DNA from: Flectobacillus sp. BAB-3569
Lineage (GTDB): Bacteria > Bacteroidota > Bacteroidia > Cytophagales > Spirosomataceae
Direction of reading: 5' to 3'
Length of the DNA stretch: 64,000 bases
Assembly (NCBI RefSeq): GCF_002270355.1
Contig: NZ_NJFZ01000007.1
Coordinates: 124,001-188,000, forward strand
Shown here: positions 38,501-48,920 of the stretch, piece after piece
How the letters are laid out: every line of letters begins with the position of its first letter
Position numbering within the stretch: the first letter of the stretch is position 1
Notes under the pieces: generated by a model
What the model was told of the DNA's origin: nothing
Seen by the model: only the letters and a program-made list of their open reading frames with translations
Databases searched by the model: none
Translations under genes and position numbers: made by a program

Positions 38501-38822
38501 TCTCTTCGACGCCCGCTTTTTTAGAAATATCTTCAAATTTCCAGTCGCCTTTGTTGAGATATAATTTATTGGCGCCCATGTTGGAAGTCAAGAAAATATC
38601 GGGCAAACCGTCGTTATTAATATCACCAATGGCTACGCCTCCGCCATTGTAAAAATTGCGGTAATTGAATATATTGAAGTCTTTTGAGTTTTCGACTTTA
38701 TTCACAAAATCAATGCCCGTATCCTTGCTATCCATGAGTTCGAACACGGTGTCGCTTTTACTCGAACATCCCAATCCAATTCCCATCAGGGCTATTAGCG
38801 ACAATTGTTGTAATACTTTCAT
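35509..38822 (-). CDS. CRTAC1-like lipoprotein 3 (frameshifted as written)
   Basis: The 5' frame ends at 36660 and the 3' frame opens at 36675. One extra base in the A5 run at 36697-36701 (plus strand) gives 1104 residues reading AVLFFDADKDGDLDLFVGSG, which matches ALFFDADGDKDLDLYW of paralogue 1 at the same place. Lipobox IGLGCSSK. FG-GAP repeats (GDINNDGLPDIFL, DYDLDGDLDCYIL), an ASPIC/UnbV segment (PSRGFQSSAEYVLNFGLGK) and the C-terminus GEIKQILPVKV. It lies 75 bp downstream of the GH97 gene, so the two are probably co-transcribed. Confidence 0.8.
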
Positions 38823-38897
38823 TCTTTTGTTTATATAAGGTTAGTTATGGTTGTTAAAAAACGATTTTTTTCATTTTTCAACCCAACATTCATTATC

Positions 38898-40961
38898 CTA
38901 TTTAATGCTGATGGCAAATCCACCACCTTTAGCGATTTTGATGGTACGTTTGGTTTGGGAATCCACCGAAACCTTTTGGATTTGATATGCCTCTGGATTT
39001 TTCTCCCAATCTGCATTGCTTGCATCTTGGTAAATGGTGGCTGTATAAGTTTTACCAGCAGGCAGAAAATCAAAATTCACCAAAAGCTCTCTTGAATTTT
39101 CATCACTCACGGCACCCACAAACCACTGATTTTGTCCTTTTTGCTTACGCGCAATCATGATAAATTCTCCTGGCTCGGCAGAAAGGATTTTAGTATCGTC
39201 CCAATCTACAGGAACATCTTTAATAAATTGCAAAGCATCGGGGTAAACCTTGAGATTTTCTGGCAAATCGCCCACCATCTGCAAAGGACTGTACATAGTC
39301 ACATACAATGCCAATTGTTTGGCCAAGGTCGTGCGTACACGTGTAGTGCGAGATGGAATAAACTGATTGAGGTGCATTTTGAAGAAACCTGGCGTATAAT
39401 CCATCGGACCACCCATCAAGCGAGTGAATGGCAAGATGGTTTCATGCTCTGGTACCAATCCCAACGTTGGAGCGTTGTTGAACTCATTTCCACGAGCCGC
39501 TTCGTTGGCTAACCAGTTTGGATACGTACGGTGCAAGCCCGTTGGACGAGATGACTCATGTGCTTCAATCATAATTTGATACTCAGCAGCTTTTGCTGCT
39601 ACACGATTGAAGTGATTTACCATCCATTGACTATCATGATGCTCGCCACGAGGAATAATACGACCAACATAACCCGTTTTGGCAGTTTCAAAACCTTTAT
39701 TTTTCATAAATTGAAATGCCTTATCCATACGACGCTCATAGTTGGTCACCGAACCCGAAGTTTCGTGGTGCATAATCAATTTGACATTTTTCTTTTTGGC
39801 ATAAGCTAGTAAAGCATCTACATCATAGTCCGAATAAGGAGTAACAAAATCAAACACCTCTTCTTTCCAGTTACCAAACCAATCTTCCCAACCTTCGTTC
39901 CAGCCTTCGACCAAGACGCCATCGAAGCCATGTTCTGAAGCAAAATCTATATATTTCTTAACATTTTCGGTATTAGCGCCGTGTTTTCCTCCTACTTTTT
40001 CCCAAGTAGCTTTACCCACGTGCATTTCCCACCACATACCGATAAATTTCTGTGGTTTTATCCAATCGGTCTTTTCAATTTTGGAAGGCTCGTTGAGATT
40101 AAGAATGAGTTTAGATGCCAAAATATCTTCGGCTTTATTACTCAATACGATAGTTCTCCAAGGAGTATTAAAAGGCGTTTGTAAATAGGCTTTATTACCA
40201 ACTGCATCAGGCGTGAGATGTGAAGTTAGACCAAAAGTCTTGGTATTTGCCATCAGGTGCATGACAGGATAATTGACCAAAGCCGCCTCATGGATATTCA
40301 AATATATTCCTTGGGGCGTTTTCATCATCAAAGGCGTTTGAATGGCATTATCTGCAATCAAGGATTGTAGGGCTATATCTTTTTCCTTTTTAGCAGCGGC
40401 TAAAGCGTGAATTTCAGAAAATAAGGTTGTATTGTACAAATATTCATTAGTATCATAATCCCCAGGAATCCAGAAAGTTTTGTTATTAGTCGCTAGATTG
40501 AATTGCGTCAACTCATCGGCAACTATAAAATGCTTAAATCCTTCTTGCTCAGGAAATTCATAGCGAAATCCGATACCATCATTAAAAATCCTAAAAACAA
40601 CATCAATCAATACATTCGCAGGAATAGCTTTCAGACGAAGCTTGAGTTGCTTGTAATGGTTTTCGATACTTTTTACCTCTCCCCAAACAGGATTCCAAGT
40701 TTCAGAAAACTCACTAGAATCAGCAGAAATCAAGGTGAAATTTGTGAGAGAAATAGCAGGTTTTTGAAGTTTAAAACCTAAAGAAGAAGGCTTTACAACC
40801 GAAGTTTGAGCCAAATTTAAGGCATATGTAAGTTTACCTTCATTACTGACATTGACAGTCAAATTAACACGTGCATTCGGAGAGGCAAGATGGTATGCCT
40901 TTTGAGAAAAAACCTCTGCTGACAACAGCAAAAGCCCCAATAATAAGCCAGTGAATTTCAT
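38898..40961 (-). CDS. GH97 family glycosidase (alpha-glucosidase/alpha-galactosidase type)
   Basis: 687 residues, within the normal GH97 range. Signal peptide LLLGLLLLSAEVFSQ. N-terminal beta-sandwich, then a TIM barrel with GVLVEGWNEGWEDW, KLIMHHETSG and AHESSRPTGLHRTYPN, then the family hallmark EAARGNEFN and GGPMDYTPG; C-terminal beta-sandwich. GH97 enzymes contain calcium near the active site. The HHET motif suggests the inverting SusB-like (alpha-glucosidase) branch over the retaining alpha-galactosidase branch, but this needs alignment. It acts in the periplasm on oligosaccharides imported by SusC/D-type systems. Confidence 0.9.
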   Translation of the reverse strand: MKFTGLLLGLLLLSAEVFSQKAYHLASPNARVNLTVNVSNEGKLTYALNLAQTSVVKPSSLGFKLQKPAISLTNFTLISADSSEFSETWNPVWGEVKSIENHYKQLKLRLKAIPANVLIDVVFRIFNDGIGFRYEFPEQEGFKHFIVADELTQFNLATNNKTFWIPGDYDTNEYLYNTTLFSEIHALAAAKKEKDIALQSLIADNAIQTPLMMKTPQGIYLNIHEAALVNYPVMHLMANTKTFGLTSHLTPDAVGNKAYLQTPFNTPWRTIVLSNKAEDILASKLILNLNEPSKIEKTDWIKPQKFIGMWWEMHVGKATWEKVGGKHGANTENVKKYIDFASEHGFDGVLVEGWNEGWEDWFGNWKEEVFDFVTPYSDYDVDALLAYAKKKNVKLIMHHETSGSVTNYERRMDKAFQFMKNKGFETAKTGYVGRIIPRGEHHDSQWMVNHFNRVAAKAAEYQIMIEAHESSRPTGLHRTYPNWLANEAARGNEFNNAPTLGLVPEHETILPFTRLMGGPMDYTPGFFKMHLNQFIPSRTTRVRTTLAKQLALYVTMYSPLQMVGDLPENLKVYPDALQFIKDVPVDWDDTKILSAEPGEFIMIARKQKGQNQWFVGAVSDENSRELLVNFDFLPAGKTYTATIYQDASNADWEKNPEAYQIQKVSVDSQTKRTIKIAKGGGFAISIK

Positions 40962-41224
40962 AGATTGATATAATATTGTTTAAATAAAAATGGTTTTTAA
41001 AAAAGGGGAAAAGGGAAGAGGCTCAAAGGCACAAAGGGAGAATTTTGAATGATGAGTTGTGAGTGCTGAGTGATGAATGTAAAATTTTAATCGCCCACTA
41101 AAACCCAACTTCTCTTTACCTATACCCTGAACCCTATCCCCTAAAAACACTTTGTGCCTTTGCTACTTTGCCCCTGTTCACTAAAACTAATGCCTATCCT
41201 CTAAACCCTGACCCCTATCCCCTC

Positions 41225-44200
41225 CTACTTCCACACATACCCTTCCACTCCTTCGTTATTTTTTCCAACGAATAAATGTTTTGGTAGAGCTAGGACAGAT
41301 TTAATATCTCCTTTGAAAAATAGACCTGTTTGAGCGACAGACAAACTTTCGAAGGCAAACTTTCCCTTATTTTTCAACAAAATACCATAATTGGCGTCAA
41401 CCTTGCCAATTCTCAGACGCAATTTACTATTATTACCAGCTAACAAAATATCGGTTTTGCCATCCTTGTCAAAATCTTGCAAAGCTATCGCATATACAGG
41501 GGCGTATTGGGCTTGCATCGGTAACTGATGTGCCACAAATTTCCCTTTTTGATTTTCCAGAACCAATGTTTTCAAGTTAGTAATCTCTAGTCTATGTGCT
41601 TTCTCTAAAGCTGCTTGGTCAAAAACATCCTCTATCGTTGCCTTGGCAAAAGTGGCATAATCTGGGAATTTCTTTTTCAAAATTGGCATTTGCTCTGCCA
41701 TTTCGTCTCTGGTACAAGCTGGATAAGATTTTCCTTGAATGTAGTAGTTGAGGAAAAAGTCAACAGTTCCGTTCATATCAAAATCGTCAAAAACTAAACT
41801 AGCAGGCTCAGCTTTTGAAGCACGAATTTGGGTGTTTAAACCCAAATTCCCCAATACAATATCAAGGTCTTTATCTCCGTCCAAATCGGCTTGAGAAAGG
41901 CTTGTGTACCAACCCGAAGGAATATCTGTTGTCTGAGTTTCAAACTTTTTATTGCCCTTATTTTTTAGAATCATCGGACTCATCCACTCTCCTACTATAA
42001 ATATATCAGGGCTTCCATTTTGGTCAAAATCATCAATCGCAGCGTCTGTCACCAAGCCAAACGCATCTAATTCTTGTTTGGTAAAATGCCCTTTACCATC
42101 ATTCCATAAGATAGCACTCTTTTCTGCTACTGGAAAACGATTAGGTTGAATATGTCCACCTACAAAAACATCCAAATCGCCATCTTTATCAAAATCTGAG
42201 GCTTTTACTGTTTTGGTATTCAAACCATCTTCAATAGTTTGAGCAAGTTTTAAATTTCCCTTTCCATCATTTAACCATAATTGGTCTTGTTGTTCTGTTA
42301 ATTGTGCATTAGCATAATTTCCAACTGTTACATATACATCTGGCCATTGGTCGCCATTAAAGTCGCCAACCACGGCATCTTGTTGAAAAACAGGCGGCGC
42401 TGGAAGTTTTTGTTGCGTAAAACCTTCTCCTTTTGCCAAGTAGATTACTGGCGATGATGAAGCATTTCCACATACCCAAACATCCATTTGTCCATCTCTA
42501 TTAAAATCACCCGCCACCATTTTCGGACCAGTGTAAGAATAGTGCATCGGCAACATTACCTGACGGTCGAAGTTATTGGTAAGAGCTATCTCAGAAACCG
42601 CCGAAGGAATGATTGTTTTGGTGAAAATTGGATTTACTTTTTGCTCCGCTTGTAGAGCATTACAAGTTGGTGTTTTCTGATAAATTATGTCGTATTTACT
42701 ATCTGCTTTAGGTTGACACAATTCTGTAATAGAACCTTGCGCATCAGGCCAAAATACCTTTACAGAAATAACTTTTCCATTCCCAATTCCAAAAGTCAAA
42801 GGCTCAAGGCTGCTCGACTGAAAACCACGACTATTAGCTATTTCTTGAGTTAAGGTCATTGTGGAATCATTTCCTTGTACACGAACCTGCACTTTAGCAC
42901 CAATGGCAAAAGGATTTTGAGAAGAACCCGTCAGTTTTACTTTTACCGCATGATAATCTGGCTGGATTTTTTGACTTTGATTTTCATACACATGAGCCTT
43001 ATCGTTTAGGTTGTTCGTAATAATCTCAATATCTCCATCATTATCCAAGTCGGCATATACTGCACCGCTTGCCACGGTAGCGCGGTCAAAGCCCCAATTT
43101 ACTTGCTCGTTGACAAAACCTAATTGATGGTTATTTCTAAAAATATAATTCTTGGTTTGACTCGTCGGCATTTGCTTCAAATGTTCCAATAAGGGCTTTT
43201 TAGCACCATAAGCCTCCTCATCGTTGTAATATTTGATAAAGTCGGCATTGGTATAATCTTTTCCTAAACCATTACTTACAAAAATATCTTTGTAACCATC
43301 CAAGTCAAAATCTGCCATGAGCGTTCCCCAACTCCAATCGGTATTAGATACACCAGCCAATTGCCCTATCTCTGCGAACTGTCCACTTCCTTGGTTTACC
43401 TGCAACATATTGCGCATATTGGCATGCCAAAAACCATTTTGCAACTGTGCCTGATAGGTATTCCAGTTGTCTGGCCAAAGCAACAATTTTTGTCGAGCAT
43501 TATCCTCCGGCAGCATATCCAGCGTAAAAATATCGGGCAGGTTATCGTTATTGATATCCGCAATATCTACTCCCATCGACGAGTAAGAGGTATGTCCAAT
43601 ACGCTCACGGAGTTCATCTTTGAAAGTTCCATTTTTCTGGTTGATGTACAAATAGTCATCCTCCACGTAGTCGTTGGTTACATAAATGTCGGGATAACCA
43701 TCCTGATTGACATCCGAAACCATCACTCCTAAGCCAAAACCCAATGGATTTCCTTTGATACCCGCTTGTTCGGATACATCGGTAAAATGTCCATTATCAT
43801 TTCTAAATAGCTTATCTCCTGCATTATAGTCACGTGCTGCTCGCATTACGGCTGCCTCCTTACGTTGATATCCAGCTAGGTTATGGTTAATCAGAAAGCA
43901 ATCTAAATCACCATCGAGGTCATAATCTACAAAACTAGCTTGCGTAGAATACCCTGAATCATCCAGTCCATATTCTTGTGCTTTTTCGGTGAATGTCAGA
44001 TTATGATTATTGATAAAAAGCTGATTTTTACGAATTTCCTCTGACCTTAATCCAGAGTAACAAACGTAAATATCCAGCCAACCATCGGCATTAATATCAA
44101 CCACTGAAACACCTGTTTTCCAGGCACCCTGTCGACCAGCCACACCTGCTTTGGAGGTTATATTTTCAAATTGCATTTCGCCTTTGTTCAGGTACAAAGC

Positions 44201-44479
44201 ATTAAGCACTTGATTGCCTGTAAAATACAAATCAGTTAAACCATCGTTGTTGAAATCGGCAGCAGCAACACCTCCTCCATTATAAAAATATTCATAATTA
44301 AGAATATTTTCTTGTTCAGATTCTGTCACGATATTAGCAAACTGAATACCCGTTTCTTCAGGTGTTTTGAGTGTAAAAAGTGTATCTTGATTTTTACAAG
44401 AAATACTTACCATACCCAAAAATCCTAGGTAGCATATATTTTTAAAAATATGTTTTATCACTATCAAATGCTTTGTCAT
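41225..44479 (-). CDS. CRTAC1-like lipoprotein 4 (FG-GAP/VCBS plus ASPIC/UnbV)
   Basis: 1084 residues, intact. Lipobox GMVSISCKN. The same plan as the other three copies: FG-GAP loops (AADFNNDGLTDLYF, DINADGWLDIYV, DYDLDGDLDCFLI), an ASPIC/UnbV-type centre (AIGAKVQVRVQ, NSRGFQSSSLEPLTFGIG) and a C-terminus with KGDIKSVLALPKHLFVGKNN. It differs from the others in context: it begins 17 bp after a DUF4249 gene and so ends a lipoprotein-TBDT-DUF4249-CRTAC1 operon rather than following GH97. The upstream gap to GH97 (40962-41224) holds only low-complexity repeats. Confidence 0.88.
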   Translation of the reverse strand: MTKHLIVIKHIFKNICYLGFLGMVSISCKNQDTLFTLKTPEETGIQFANIVTESEQENILNYEYFYNGGGVAAADFNNDGLTDLYFTGNQVLNALYLNKGEMQFENITSKAGVAGRQGAWKTGVSVVDINADGWLDIYVCYSGLRSEEIRKNQLFINNHNLTFTEKAQEYGLDDSGYSTQASFVDYDLDGDLDCFLINHNLAGYQRKEAAVMRAARDYNAGDKLFRNDNGHFTDVSEQAGIKGNPLGFGLGVMVSDVNQDGYPDIYVTNDYVEDDYLYINQKNGTFKDELRERIGHTSYSSMGVDIADINNDNLPDIFTLDMLPEDNARQKLLLWPDNWNTYQAQLQNGFWHANMRNMLQVNQGSGQFAEIGQLAGVSNTDWSWGTLMADFDLDGYKDIFVSNGLGKDYTNADFIKYYNDEEAYGAKKPLLEHLKQMPTSQTKNYIFRNNHQLGFVNEQVNWGFDRATVASGAVYADLDNDGDIEIITNNLNDKAHVYENQSQKIQPDYHAVKVKLTGSSQNPFAIGAKVQVRVQGNDSTMTLTQEIANSRGFQSSSLEPLTFGIGNGKVISVKVFWPDAQGSITELCQPKADSKYDIIYQKTPTCNALQAEQKVNPIFTKTIIPSAVSEIALTNNFDRQVMLPMHYSYTGPKMVAGDFNRDGQMDVWVCGNASSSPVIYLAKGEGFTQQKLPAPPVFQQDAVVGDFNGDQWPDVYVTVGNYANAQLTEQQDQLWLNDGKGNLKLAQTIEDGLNTKTVKASDFDKDGDLDVFVGGHIQPNRFPVAEKSAILWNDGKGHFTKQELDAFGLVTDAAIDDFDQNGSPDIFIVGEWMSPMILKNKGNKKFETQTTDIPSGWYTSLSQADLDGDKDLDIVLGNLGLNTQIRASKAEPASLVFDDFDMNGTVDFFLNYYIQGKSYPACTRDEMAEQMPILKKKFPDYATFAKATIEDVFDQAALEKAHRLEITNLKTLVLENQKGKFVAHQLPMQAQYAPVYAIALQDFDKDGKTDILLAGNNSKLRLRIGKVDANYGILLKNKGKFAFESLSVAQTGLFFKGDIKSVLALPKHLFVGKNNEGVEGYVWK

Positions 44480-44496
44480 GCGTTTATTCCCTTTGC

Positions 44497-45639
44497 TTAT
44501 TCACGCCAAGCTTCAGGTTCTTTTTTAGTTCGATATTTGCCTTCTATGCAAGGCGTCTGCGGACCACTTATAGCGCCTGGTGGCGGAGGAATGGTTCTTC
44601 CTTGATATACTTTGGGGATAGCGGTATATCCATCAGAACCAATCGAGCGGTCAATATATACTATTTTTTGTTTGGCTCCGAATACTTCAAAAACACCTAA
44701 AATCTTTTCTTCTGGAAAATCCACAGAGATGATATTGGGACTAAACTGTGTTTCGGCAGGTACGTCAAATAACGTTCCTGAACTTTGAGATACATTTTTG
44801 ATTGTTCTTAAGTACTGATAAAGTTTAGTTGGAATAGCTCTTTGTTCTATCTTCAAATAATACAAAGATTTATCCGTGTAAGGCACACTCGCTACCTTTA
44901 TGCCTCTGATGGTTTGTCCATTCAACAAATTATCTGAAAGTATATTAATTAAAGTTGAATAGGCTATATCAAAACAAGTCTCAGAGCATTTGTAATTGAT
45001 TAATTCTGGAAATGTTTGTCCCAAAGGAAAATTATTTTCTATGCTACATTTATTTTGAATATAATCATAACCACGTTCGCAGCTTGCGCAATACAGGGTA
45101 CGCTCATAATGTGTCCATTTCCATTCGTAATATTGCTGTGGGCTTTCAGGGTCTTTAAAATCAGCAAATACCTGAAAAGCATACCTACGAGCATCGTTGG
45201 TCGGGTAATCCGTATCGATTTTAAATTGTGTATAAACACTATCAATGGCGGGCGAAGCCATTATTTGCTCAGGGGTTGATTTATATTTTTTACCGTTTTG
45301 CAAGGTAATATTTAAAGTATAACTTCTACCTACAACGCCTTGAAAAGTGGCTGAAGACTCATAAACTCCTCCTGAAAGCTCAGAGAGTCTTTCCTGTTTT
45401 CCTAAATCATCCTCAAAAAATACCGTCGCACCAGTAATGGGTGTACTTTCGGTATTGATATTGATGTTGGGAGAAGAAAAAGAAAGATACACTCGATGAG
45501 GTCCTTTCAAGTCAGAAAGTGAGGCTTCTACCGACAAATATCGTTCTCCTGTTACTTGGGTATAATCTCTAAGCTCGTCGATACAAGAACTTAATCCCAG
45601 TATCAAGCTCAGAGTTAAAAATCTAAAATAGGTTTTCAT
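44497..45639 (-). CDS. DUF4249 lipoprotein
   Basis: 380 residues. Lipobox LGLSSCIDE. N-terminal beta-sandwich with RYLSVEASLSDLKGPHRVYL, PITGATVFFEDD and GGVYESSATFQGVVGRSYTLNI, the DUF4249 pattern. A Cys-rich stretch (YCASCERGYDYIQNKCS, YKCSETCFD) follows, common in the family. DUF4249 proteins are almost always encoded with a TonB receptor and are presumed to be its surface partner, by analogy with SusD. Spacing is 29 bp to the receptor and 17 bp to the CRTAC1-like gene, so it is probably one transcript. Confidence 0.88.
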   Translation of the reverse strand: MKTYFRFLTLSLILGLSSCIDELRDYTQVTGERYLSVEASLSDLKGPHRVYLSFSSPNININTESTPITGATVFFEDDLGKQERLSELSGGVYESSATFQGVVGRSYTLNITLQNGKKYKSTPEQIMASPAIDSVYTQFKIDTDYPTNDARRYAFQVFADFKDPESPQQYYEWKWTHYERTLYCASCERGYDYIQNKCSIENNFPLGQTFPELINYKCSETCFDIAYSTLINILSDNLLNGQTIRGIKVASVPYTDKSLYYLKIEQRAIPTKLYQYLRTIKNVSQSSGTLFDVPAETQFSPNIISVDFPEEKILGVFEVFGAKQKIVYIDRSIGSDGYTAIPKVYQGRTIPPPPGAISGPQTPCIEGKYRTKKEPEAWRE

Positions 45640-45668
45640 ACGCGATGAATGCTAAAGGTCGGTAAAAC

Positions 45669-48148
45669 TTATTTGAACTTGAAATTATAACCTAATGATA
45701 CAATCGGTGAGGCAAAAACACTCAATCGGTAAGCTCTAATTACATCGTTTTGTGTTTTGAAAAATACAGAATAAGCATTTGAGCGCCCCAAAAGATTATA
45801 TACCGTAAATGCCCAACTTCCCTCCCAACGCTTGGTTTTCATACTCGGATTAGAGATAATCCAAGAAAAGTCTAGTCGGTAGTAGTCAGGAATGCGGTCA
45901 TTATTTCGACTAGTATATACCAAAATCTTTTGGTCATCAAGCGTATAAGTTCCTACAGGCGCAGTCAGCGGGCGCCCTGTGCTATAGACAAAATTGAAAG
46001 AAAAGCTATTATGTTTATCTGGCTGAGCATTAAACATTAAGTTGAGCGTATGAGGCTTATCATAATTGGTTGGATACCAGTTGCCAGTATTAATACGCTG
46101 TTCTGGATATTGACCATCAACTTTTGAAAACGAACGTGCGAAGGTATATCCAATAGAGCCTGTAACCTCTCCCTTTTTCTTGGTAAGCATCAACTCCGCG
46201 CCATAAGCCAAGCCTTTTCCATTCAATAATTGTGTTTCTATCGTAGGATTTAGCTGTAAGTTTGCCCCCGAAATATAATCAATCATATCTTGAGTTCTGC
46301 GATAGTAAGTCTCTACAGATAACTCCCAGATACTTTCTTTCAGATTTTTGAAATACCCCAACGACAACAAATCACTGCTTTGTGGCTTGATATTATTGTC
46401 AGACAATTTCCATCTAGCTGTTGGCAAAGGAGTCGTATTATTGGAAACCAATTGCAAAAACTGGTGCATTCGATTATAACCAAGTTTCAAAGAAGAGTTT
46501 GCGTCGATGGTATAGAGTGCAGTTAAGCGAGGTTCCAAACCGCCATAATTCGCAATCAGGCCTGATGTCCAAGTATTTTGTAAAAGCGTTTCGCCCGAAA
46601 GAGGCTCACCAGATACATATACGCGTTTGGGAGCTGGACCCACACTCAAGTATTGCACATAGCGCAAACCTAATTGCACTCTTAGTTTTTCACTAAGTTT
46701 ATATTCATCATCCACATAAGTTGCCAATTCGTAGCCCTGCTCTTTATCCAGAATGACTTTGGCTATATTCGACACAATATCTTTATTCAATACGCCTGGC
46801 TCTAACTCATACCGAATACCCGATATACCCGCATTGATTTTATGCTTCTCGTTAGGATAGTAGGAAAATTGAGCTTTGAGATTATAATATCGAATAGCGT
46901 TGCGAAGGTCTATCTTATTGGCAGTATCTGGAGCAACCGTCTGGCTTTTGTACAAACTAGAAATTGCGGAAACTTCTAAACTACTTTTACTTGAAAAAAA
47001 TGATTCCAGCGTAACGCCAAATTTTGATGACCATAAGTGAAATCCGTTTGATTTGCCACCACATTTTCGAGGCTGAACAAAGAATCCACTCGATAAAAAT
47101 CATGATTAATGTAAGCCGTCAGTGAAATCGTATTTTTCTTGTCAGGCTTAAAAAACACTTTGGATGCCAAATCGTAAAAGTTAGCTCTAGTATTTTTTAC
47201 CTCAGGAGTACCAAACCATTTAAACCAAAAATCATTAAAGGATACCCGAGCAGAAGTCATCAAAGAAAGTTTTTCTTTGATTAAAGGCGTTTCAAAAGTC
47301 AAACGATTTGAAATTGCGCCGATTCCACCCTGTACACTTCCTTTTTCGAGACTAGGCTCGCTCATTTTAATATCCAAAACAGAAGCAGTTCGTCCTCCAA
47401 AACGAGCAGGAACACCACCTTTGTATAGTTCAACTTCACGAATCGCATCAGATGGAAAAATGGAAAATAAACCAAACAAATGCGTTGGATTAAAAATGGG
47501 CGTATCGTCAACATAAATCAAATTTTGATCGACAGCACCACCACGCACGTTAATTCCATTACTTCCTTCTCCCACAGAGCTTACGCCTGGCAGTGTTTGC
47601 AAGCTTCTCAAAATATCCACCTCTCCCATCATTGCAGGAATCTTTTTAATGCCTTTGAGGCTCAATAAAGAAACCCCTAACGAAGGCGTTTGAATATCCT
47701 TACGCGTTGCAACACTCGACACTATCACCTCTTCTAGCATATTTGATACAGATTGAAGCTCTATCTTCATCTTAGTATCTTTATCTAGTTTGATGTACTT
47801 TCTAAATATCTTATATCCTACGGCTGAGATTTTTAGAATATATTCACCTTGTGTCAATCTCATATAAAAATTACCTGTAGAATCTGTAATCACACCAGAC
47901 TTCACATAGTCAATCGAAACACTAGCATTAGGGATAGGCTTTTGACTTTCTACATCAACCACATTGCCAACTAGCGCAAAGGTTCGTAAGAAGGTTCTAT
48001 CTTTATTGACTGGAGAATTCAATCTGGCTAGTAATGTATTTGAATTCCTCTGAGTTTTTGCTACAGAAAAATAATTAGCTCCAAAAATACCCATCAGTAG
48101 GATGAATATTGGAAGCTTAAAGCTATTAATAGGTTTATTGTTTTTCAT
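45669..48148 (-). CDS. TonB-dependent receptor of the DUF4249-paired type (frameshifted as written)
   Basis: The 5' frame (from 48148) stops at 46976 and the rest reads from 46955. One more base in the A7 run at 46994-47000 (plus strand) gives 826 residues with RWNHFFSSKSSLEVSAISSL across the join. Order: signal-like N-terminus, carboxypeptidase-regulatory domain (ALVGNVVDVESQKPIPNASV), plug (MGEVDILRSLQTLPGVSSVG, NLIYVDDTPIFNPTHLFGLF, EVELYKGGVPARFGGR) and a beta-barrel ending VSLGYNFKFK. On the coding strand the run reads T TTT TTT in phase, a canonical -1 slippery form, so programmed slippage is possible though less likely than error. Confidence 0.8.
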
Positions 48149-48177
48149 TTATTCATAGGTTCAAACGATTCAGTTTT

Positions 48178-48741
48178 CTAGTAAAGCGTATTGGCCTCAT
48201 TTACATCCAGAAAAGCAATTTTTGGTTTTTTACACACAATAATACCTTCTACTTCAAAAGCTGGGTCTGTTTCGCCAACATTTGGGTATTTTTTTGCTTT
48301 GCCCACAACCTCAATAACAATTTTATCTTTATTGAGAGATTTGAAGGTAAGAAGACCCTGACTCATCAAGTACCCTTCACCTCTTCTTTTGGCTTTGTCC
48401 TTGATTTTGCCAAACATCACTGTAGATGTATATGAATTAAACATTCGGATAGGAGCTTTCAAAGGTTTTTCTTCATAGAGATTCTCCCCCGAAAAATGTA
48501 TCATTACGTTGCTATCAAACTGATCGAAATAATTGATTGTAAATGATTTTTCAACGATTTCAAGGTGTCCATGAAAGATACTTTCTTCTTTATAAAAGTT
48601 ATCACCTTTAACCTTTAAAATAATTTTTGTTTGGTCGTCTTTCAACTGACTATAAACTTCATCAGCTTTGTATTTATCTGAAATTGTACAACCCGAAACC
48701 AACAATAAAATTCCAATAATAAAAAAGAATTGACGTACCAT
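48178..48741 (-). CDS. Hypothetical lipoprotein
   Basis: 187 residues with a lipoprotein signal (ILLLVSGCTIS). The mature part is beta-rich and charged (IILKVKGDNFYKEESIFHGH, MIHFSGENLYEEKPLKAP). I recognise no family. It is the first gene of the tight set with the TonB receptor (29 bp), DUF4249 and CRTAC1-like genes, which suggests a surface or periplasmic accessory of that system. Confidence 0.65.
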   Translation of the reverse strand: MVRQFFFIIGILLLVSGCTISDKYKADEVYSQLKDDQTKIILKVKGDNFYKEESIFHGHLEIVEKSFTINYFDQFDSNVMIHFSGENLYEEKPLKAPIRMFNSYTSTVMFGKIKDKAKRRGEGYLMSQGLLTFKSLNKDKIVIEVVGKAKKYPNVGETDPAFEVEGIIVCKKPKIAFLDVNEANTLY

Positions 48742-48920
48742 TATTTTGAGAGCTAATTAATGTTTATGTAGTAATTAAGTAATAATGTAAAATAAAATTG
48801 CATTATTACGCATTAGGCTATAAGCCGTAGGCATTAAGCCAAAAAGAATGTTTGAATTGATTGGGATTATTGTTGCCGAAAGCCGATTGCTGAAAAAGGC
48901 ATATAACAACATCCTTAAAA

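Noticed and set aside
11705-48148. Phase variation as the cause of all frameshifts
   Set aside because: The runs are only 3-7 A/T, short for slipped-strand switching, and all err in the same direction; assembly error is simpler. Kept only as a testable alternative.
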